Origin: Sphingomonas sp. AX6 | GTDB taxonomy: Bacteria > Pseudomonadota > Alphaproteobacteria > Sphingomonadales > Sphingomonadaceae | Length of the DNA stretch: 64,000 nt | Direction: 5' to 3' | NCBI RefSeq assembly: GCF_902506605.1 | Contig: NZ_LR733979.1 | Span: 62,001 to 126,000 of the forward strand | Shown here: piece by piece, positions 60,754 to 64,000 of the stretch | Layout of the letters: each line of letters opens with the position of its first letter | Numbering within the stretch: position 1 is the first letter of the stretch | Notes under the pieces: generated by a model | What the model saw: the letters and a program-made list of their open reading frames with translations, nothing else | Told to the model about the DNA's origin: nothing | The model's database searches: none | Made by a program: the position numbers and the translations under genes

Positions 60754-60947
60754 GCGACTGGTTCTCCACCGCGATCGAAATGCAGCGCGAAATTCTGCGC
60801 GCGCAGCAGGCGCAGGTCGATGCCGCGCAAAAGATGCTCGATGCGGGCAAGCAGATGACCGACTTTCAGGTAGCGGGCCAGAAAGCCGCCGATGCGAATA
60901 TGGCGGCGTGGAAGGCCTGGGCCGGGCTGTGGGGTGTGAAGAAGTGA
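60750..60947 (+). CDS. 65-residue coiled-coil protein between murC and murB
   Basis: ATG 60750 to TGA 60947: [20 protein letters not shown] followed by an Ala/Gln/Lys-rich amphipathic helix ([20 protein letters not shown]) and [20 protein letters not shown]. It is highly helical and phasin-like in composition. It is not a standard dcw gene. ATGA overlap with murC and GTGA overlap with the murB start show it is translated within the operon. I recognise no family. Confidence 0.68.
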   Translation: MSDWFSTAIEMQREILRAQQAQVDAAQKMLDAGKQMTDFQVAGQKAADANMAAWKAWAGLWGVKK

Positions 60948-61927
60948 GTGGCTCCGCTACCTCTGCGCCGCATTCTCCGTTCGTTTCGAGCGAAGTCGAG
61001 AAACGTGAGTCCGGCGCTCGCGAGCGTTTCTCGACTTCGCTCGAAAGGAACGAGATCAGGGGGAAGTTGACGGCGGATGCCCCGCTTGCCCCTCTGGTTT
61101 GGTTCAAATCGGGCGGCGCTGCGCAGTGGCTGTTCGAGCCAAAGGATGTGGCCGACCTCCAGGATTTTCTGCGCAACCTTGACCCGCAGACGCCGGTGAT
61201 GGCGCTCGGACTCGGCTCGAACCTGATCGTCCGCGACGGCGGGGTGCGCGGGGTCGTGATCCGGCTGGGCAAGGCATTCGCCACCGTTGAGCAGGTCGAT
61301 GCGACAGCGCTGAAATGCGGCGGCGGGGCGAGCGGCATCCTCGTGTCGTCCAAGGCGCGCGACGCGGGCATTGCTGGCGTCGAATTCCTGCGCTCGATCC
61401 CCGGCACGGTCGGCGGTTTCGTGCGGATGAACGGCGGTGCTTACGGGCGCGAGACGGCGGATGTGCTGGTCGAATGCGAGGTCGTGCTGCGCTCGGGCGA
61501 GTTGCGGACGCTGGCGGTCGATGCGCTTGGCTATAGCTATCGTCATTCGGAATTGCCCGAGGGCGCGGTGGTCGTCTCCGCCACCTTTCGCGGTTCACCT
61601 GGCGAGCCTGCCGATATCCAGATCGAGATGGATCGCATCGCCACCTCGCGCGAGGCATCGCAACCGCTACGCAGCAAGACCGGGGGGTCGACCTTCAAGA
61701 ACCCCGACGGCGACAAGGCGTGGCGGCTGGTCGATGCGGCGGGCTGTCGCGGGCTGACGCGCGGCGGGGCTCAGGTGAGCGAGAAGCATACCAATTTCCT
61801 GATCAACACCGGCGATGCGACCAGCGCCGATATCGAGGGACTGGGCGATGACGTTCGCGCACGGGTGAAGGCGGCGTGCGGGGTGGAATTGGAGTGGGAA
61901 ATTCAGAGAGTTGGAGTGATTGCGTGA
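60944..61927 (+). CDS. murB: UDP-N-acetylenolpyruvoylglucosamine reductase MurB with in-frame repeat insertion
   Basis: A protein of 327 residues from GTG 60944. It reduces UDP-GlcNAc-enolpyruvate using FAD and NADPH. FAD motifs are MALGLGSNLIVRDGGVRGVV, GIEFLRSIPGTVGG-type VEFLRSIPGTVGGFVRMNGG, and SYRHSELPEG (with the Tyr/Arg); the catalytic-type Ser/Glu residues are near GGSTFKNP and EKHTNFLIN. A family A repeat (60983-61046) lies inside codons 14-35, translated as FVSSEVEKRESGARERFSTS and onward. Without it the length would be about 303 residues, the family norm. An internal TTG 61067 behind AGGGGG is the alternative start. Confidence 0.93.
   Translation: MSGSATSAPHSPFVSSEVEKRESGARERFSTSLERNEIRGKLTADAPLAPLVWFKSGGAAQWLFEPKDVADLQDFLRNLDPQTPVMALGLGSNLIVRDGGVRGVVIRLGKAFATVEQVDATALKCGGGASGILVSSKARDAGIAGVEFLRSIPGTVGGFVRMNGGAYGRETADVLVECEVVLRSGELRTLAVDALGYSYRHSELPEGAVVVSATFRGSPGEPADIQIEMDRIATSREASQPLRSKTGGSTFKNPDGDKAWRLVDAAGCRGLTRGGAQVSEKHTNFLINTGDATSADIEGLGDDVRARVKAACGVELEWEIQRVGVIA
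60983..61046. repeat. Palindromic repeat family A, copy 4, inside murB
   Basis: Arms GTTTCGAGCGAAGTCGAGAA and its reverse complement (right arm ends in AAAGG, one base off) surround a 20-base spacer. It lies within the 5' part of murB. It keeps the frame open. Confidence 0.88.
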
Positions 61928-61939
61928 GTGTTTCGGGTG

Positions 61940-62071
61940 AATTCCTCCCCCATCGGGGGAGGGGGACCATGCGTAGCATGGTGGAGGGGGTTGGCCGCGG
62001 GAGTTGCGCTGTGTGGCAGACCCCCTCCGTCAGCGCTTCGCGCTGCCACCTCCCCCGGTGGGGGAGGAATT
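61940..62071. repeat. GC-rich MITE-like element between murB and ddl (family F)
   Basis: About 132 bases with inverted ends AATTCCTCCCCCATCGGGGG and the reverse-type CCACCTCCCCCGGTGGGGGA with GGAATT at the right tip. Internal stem ACCATGCGTAGCATGGT-like pairing (GACCATGCGTAGCATGGT) is present. Its right end contributes GGGGAGGAAT, the ddl Shine-Dalgarno. I saw no transposase. Confidence 0.7.
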
Positions 62072-62072
62072 G

Positions 62073-63011
62073 ATGGCGCATCCCCTGCACATCGTGGTCC
62101 TGATGGGCGGCTGGTCCGCCGAGCGGGAGGTGTCGCTGATGTCGGGCGCGGGCGTTGCCGACGCGTTGGAATCGCGCGGGCACCGGGTCACGCGGATCGA
62201 TATGGACCGCAACCTTGCCGCGCGGCTGACCGAAGCGAAGCCGGACATTGTGTTCAACGCGCTGCACGGCACGCCTGGCGAGGATGGGACGGTACAGGGG
62301 ATGCTTGACCTGATGGGCATCCGCTATACCCATTCGGGCCTCGTTACCTCGGTCATCGCGATCGACAAGGTGCTGACAAAGCAAGCGCTGGTGCCGCACG
62401 GCATTCCGATGCCCGGCGGGCGAATCGTCAAATCGGCCGACCTGTTCGAGCGCGATCCGATGACCCGGCCTTATGTGCTGAAGCCGGTCAATGAGGGCTC
62501 GTCGGTCGGCGTCGCGATCGTCACCGACGAAGGCAATATGGGCAGCCCGATCTCGGCGCAGGCGAAAGGCCCTTGGCAGGAATTCGACGAATTGCTCGCC
62601 GAACCCTTCATTCGCGGGCGTGAACTGACGACGGCGGTGCTGGGCGATCAGGCGCTGGGTGTGACCGAGCTGATCGTCCGCAATGGTTTCTACGATTACG
62701 ACGCCAAATATACGGATGGGCTGACCCAGCATGTCTTCCCCGCGCAAATTCCCGACGACATCGCCGAGGCGTGCAAATCGCTCGCGGTCGAAGCGCACCG
62801 GCTGCTCGGCTGTAAGGGCGCATCGCGCTCCGATTTCCGCTGGGACGATGAACGCGGCGTCGATGGGCTATTCCTGCTGGAGGTGAATACGCAGCCCGGC
62901 ATGACACCGCTCAGCCTTGTCCCCGAACAGGCGCGTCATTGCGGCATCGATTATCCCGAGTTGGTCCAGCGCATCGTCGATGAAGCGATGAAGGATGCGC
63001 CCGCGACATGA
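62073..63011 (+). CDS. ddl: D-alanine-D-alanine ligase
   Basis: A protein of 312 residues of usual length, joining two D-Ala for MurF. ATP-grasp features: VVLMGGWSAEREVSLMSGAG at the start, VFNALHGTPGEDGTVQGMLDLMGI, FVLKPVNEGSSVGVAIV-type (YVLKPVNEGSSVGVAI), FIRGRELTTAVL, and GLFLLEVNTQPGMTPLSLVP with the metal-binding Glu/Asn. ATG 62073 has GGGGGAGGAAT upstream supplied by the preceding repeat. The stop overlaps ftsQ (ATGA). Confidence 0.97.
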   Translation: MAHPLHIVVLMGGWSAEREVSLMSGAGVADALESRGHRVTRIDMDRNLAARLTEAKPDIVFNALHGTPGEDGTVQGMLDLMGIRYTHSGLVTSVIAIDKVLTKQALVPHGIPMPGGRIVKSADLFERDPMTRPYVLKPVNEGSSVGVAIVTDEGNMGSPISAQAKGPWQEFDELLAEPFIRGRELTTAVLGDQALGVTELIVRNGFYDYDAKYTDGLTQHVFPAQIPDDIAEACKSLAVEAHRLLGCKGASRSDFRWDDERGVDGLFLLEVNTQPGMTPLSLVPEQARHCGIDYPELVQRIVDEAMKDAPAT

Positions 63012-63898
63012 GCGCAGCGCGCCGCCCCTCCGCTCGAAAGAAGGTCAGCCCCAAGCGGCGGCCGCAGCGGTCGCGCGCGCGCAAGGCATCGATGATGGAC
63101 CACGCCATCGCCGCGCTGCCTTTTGACGAAGCGACACTCAGGAAGATCGCGACCTGGTCGATCCTGGGCTTTGTCGGCGCAGTCGCATTGCTGATCGCGT
63201 CGGTCACCGGCGCGCTGGGCGCGGCGGGTACGGCGATGGCCGAGGGGATCGGGCGCGCGGGATTCAAGGTCAAGGAAATCGAGGTCACCGGCATCGACCG
63301 GATGGAGCGCATGTCGGTCTATGCCATCGCGCTCGACCAGCAATCGCGGGCGATGCCGCTGGTCGATCTGGATCAGGTCCGCGAACGGCTGCTCGATTAT
63401 GGATGGATCGCGGACGCGCGCGTTTCGCGCCGCCTGCCCGATACGCTGGTGATCGACATCGTCGAGCGAGAGCCGGCAGCGATCTGGCAACATGAAGGCC
63501 AGTTGATGCTCATCGATGCGACTGGCGTGCTGCTGGAGCCGGTCGCCGCTAGCGCGATGCCCGATCTGCCGCTGGTGATCGGGGAGGGGGCGAACGCACA
63601 GGAGCCGGCGTTCCAACGTCTGATCGCCGCCGCGCCTGCGCTGAAACCGCAAGTCACCGCTGCGACCTGGGTGGGCAGCCGCCGCTGGGACTTGCGCTTC
63701 GAATCGGGCGAAGTGCTGGCGCTGCCTGAAGGCGAGCAGGAATCGGCCAAGGCTTTGGTCGAATTCGCACGCCGTGACGGGACGCAGGGTTTGCTGGGGC
63801 GCGGATATGTGCGATTCGACATGCGCGATCCGACGCGGCTGGTGGTGCGGATGCCGAACCAGGTGACGCGCGAGATTTCAGGTGAAGGTGGCGGCTGA
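63008..63898 (+). CDS. ftsQ: Cell division protein FtsQ
   Basis: A protein of 296 residues. Basic cytosolic lead (RRPSARKKVSPKRRPQRSRA), one membrane helix (about 52-73, SILGFVGAVALLIASVTGAL), then a POTRA domain (about 88-160, KVKEIEVTGIDRMERMSVYA... GWIADARVSRRLPDTLVIDI) and a C-terminal beta domain ending ...PTRLVVRMPNQVTREI. FtsQ recruits FtsL/FtsB to the divisome. ATG overlaps the ddl stop. Confidence 0.93.
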   Translation: MSAARRPSARKKVSPKRRPQRSRARKASMMDHAIAALPFDEATLRKIATWSILGFVGAVALLIASVTGALGAAGTAMAEGIGRAGFKVKEIEVTGIDRMERMSVYAIALDQQSRAMPLVDLDQVRERLLDYGWIADARVSRRLPDTLVIDIVEREPAAIWQHEGQLMLIDATGVLLEPVAASAMPDLPLVIGEGANAQEPAFQRLIAAAPALKPQVTAATWVGSRRWDLRFESGEVLALPEGEQESAKALVEFARRDGTQGLLGRGYVRFDMRDPTRLVVRMPNQVTREISGEGGG

Positions 63899-63929
63899 GT
63901 ATTTGCCGCATTTGGGGAAGTTTGGGGAA

Positions 63930-64000
63930 ATGGCGAAAACGGCACCCGAGGGGTTGATCACGGTCCTCGACATCGGATCGTCGAAGGTTTCGGCACTGAT
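63930..64000 (+). CDS. ftsA: Cell division protein FtsA, 5' end only
   Basis: The window ends after the first 23 codons: MAKTAPEGLITVLDIGSSKV continuing SAL. The LDIGSSKV segment is the phosphate-1 motif of actin-like FtsA, the membrane tether for FtsZ. ATG 63930 follows a weak GGGGAA; a GTG at 63882, in frame and inside ftsQ, is an alternative. The remainder, and presumably ftsZ, lie beyond base 64000. Confidence 0.9.
   Translation, partial: MAKTAPEGLITVLDIGSSKVSAL

Noticed and set aside
59386-61407. A 673-codon minus-strand frame opposite murC and murB
   Set aside because: Both sense genes are unmistakable; the antisense product is low in hydrophobic residues and has no motif.

Overview
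The window looks like chromosome of a GC-rich alphaproteobacterium of the order Sphingomonadales, most like Sphingomonas. The evidence is the gene content and order (an mraZ-to-ftsA division and cell-wall cluster, exosortase A-associated glycan genes, an alphaproteobacterial-type L36, pyruvate kinase divergent from a DUF1244 gene), an apparent alphaproteobacterial GTTC-N7-GTTC LexA box, and many dispersed palindromic repeats of the kind common in sphingomonads. This assignment comes from recognising families by eye; no database search was run. I saw no rRNA, tRNA, CRISPR array, insertion sequence or prophage.

Layout. 1-14.8 kb: housekeeping and lipid or amino-acid metabolism. It holds an MsbA-like exporter, an intracellular PHB depolymerase, a DUF1232 protein, a PPOX-fold protein, a thiolase and a MaoC hydratase, bifunctional PutA followed by a TetR regulator, a small membrane protein behind two TetR-type dyads, MscS, topoisomerase IB, a DJ-1/PfpI protein and a secreted beta-helix protein. 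14.8-20.2 kb: two divergent transcription units for surface glycan, with an asparagine-synthase-like enzyme, an O-antigen-ligase-type protein and a 44-residue membrane peptide on the minus strand, and a glycosyltransferase plus a membrane protein on the plus strand. 20.3-21.5 kb: a divergent S24 (LexA/CI-like) regulator and two small genes sharing a LexA box. 21.6-32 kb: TamA-TamB, a zinc-ribbon protein, gpmA, a GNAT/M14/lipoprotein operon and L36. 32.4-48.2 kb: HAD hydrolase, nitroreductase, pyruvate kinase, DUF1244, a low-GC zinc-ribbon membrane protein, a GreA-like factor with a small HTH protein, TonB, an ABC-F protein, twin lipoproteins (one fused to an OmpA domain), a DUF885 peptidase, an HELGH protein behind a BlaI-like operator, and cysteine synthase. 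48.5-64 kb: the dcw cluster mraZ-rsmH-ftsL-ftsI-murE-murF-mraY-(murD-like remnant)-ftsW-murG-murC-(65-aa ORF)-murB-ddl-ftsQ-ftsA, nearly all joined by 1-4 base overlaps.

The most unusual region is the dcw cluster. In the murD slot there is only a 165-residue protein without a Mur-ligase ATP site. MurB appears to carry a translated palindromic repeat near its N-terminus. The murC start codon and Shine-Dalgarno sequence lie inside a perfect 18-bp hairpin. Repeat elements between murE and murF and between murB and ddl end exactly in the Shine-Dalgarno sequence of the next gene. Elsewhere, three operator-like dyads (TetR-type, LexA-type, BlaI-type) give testable regulatory predictions for otherwise uncharacterised genes.
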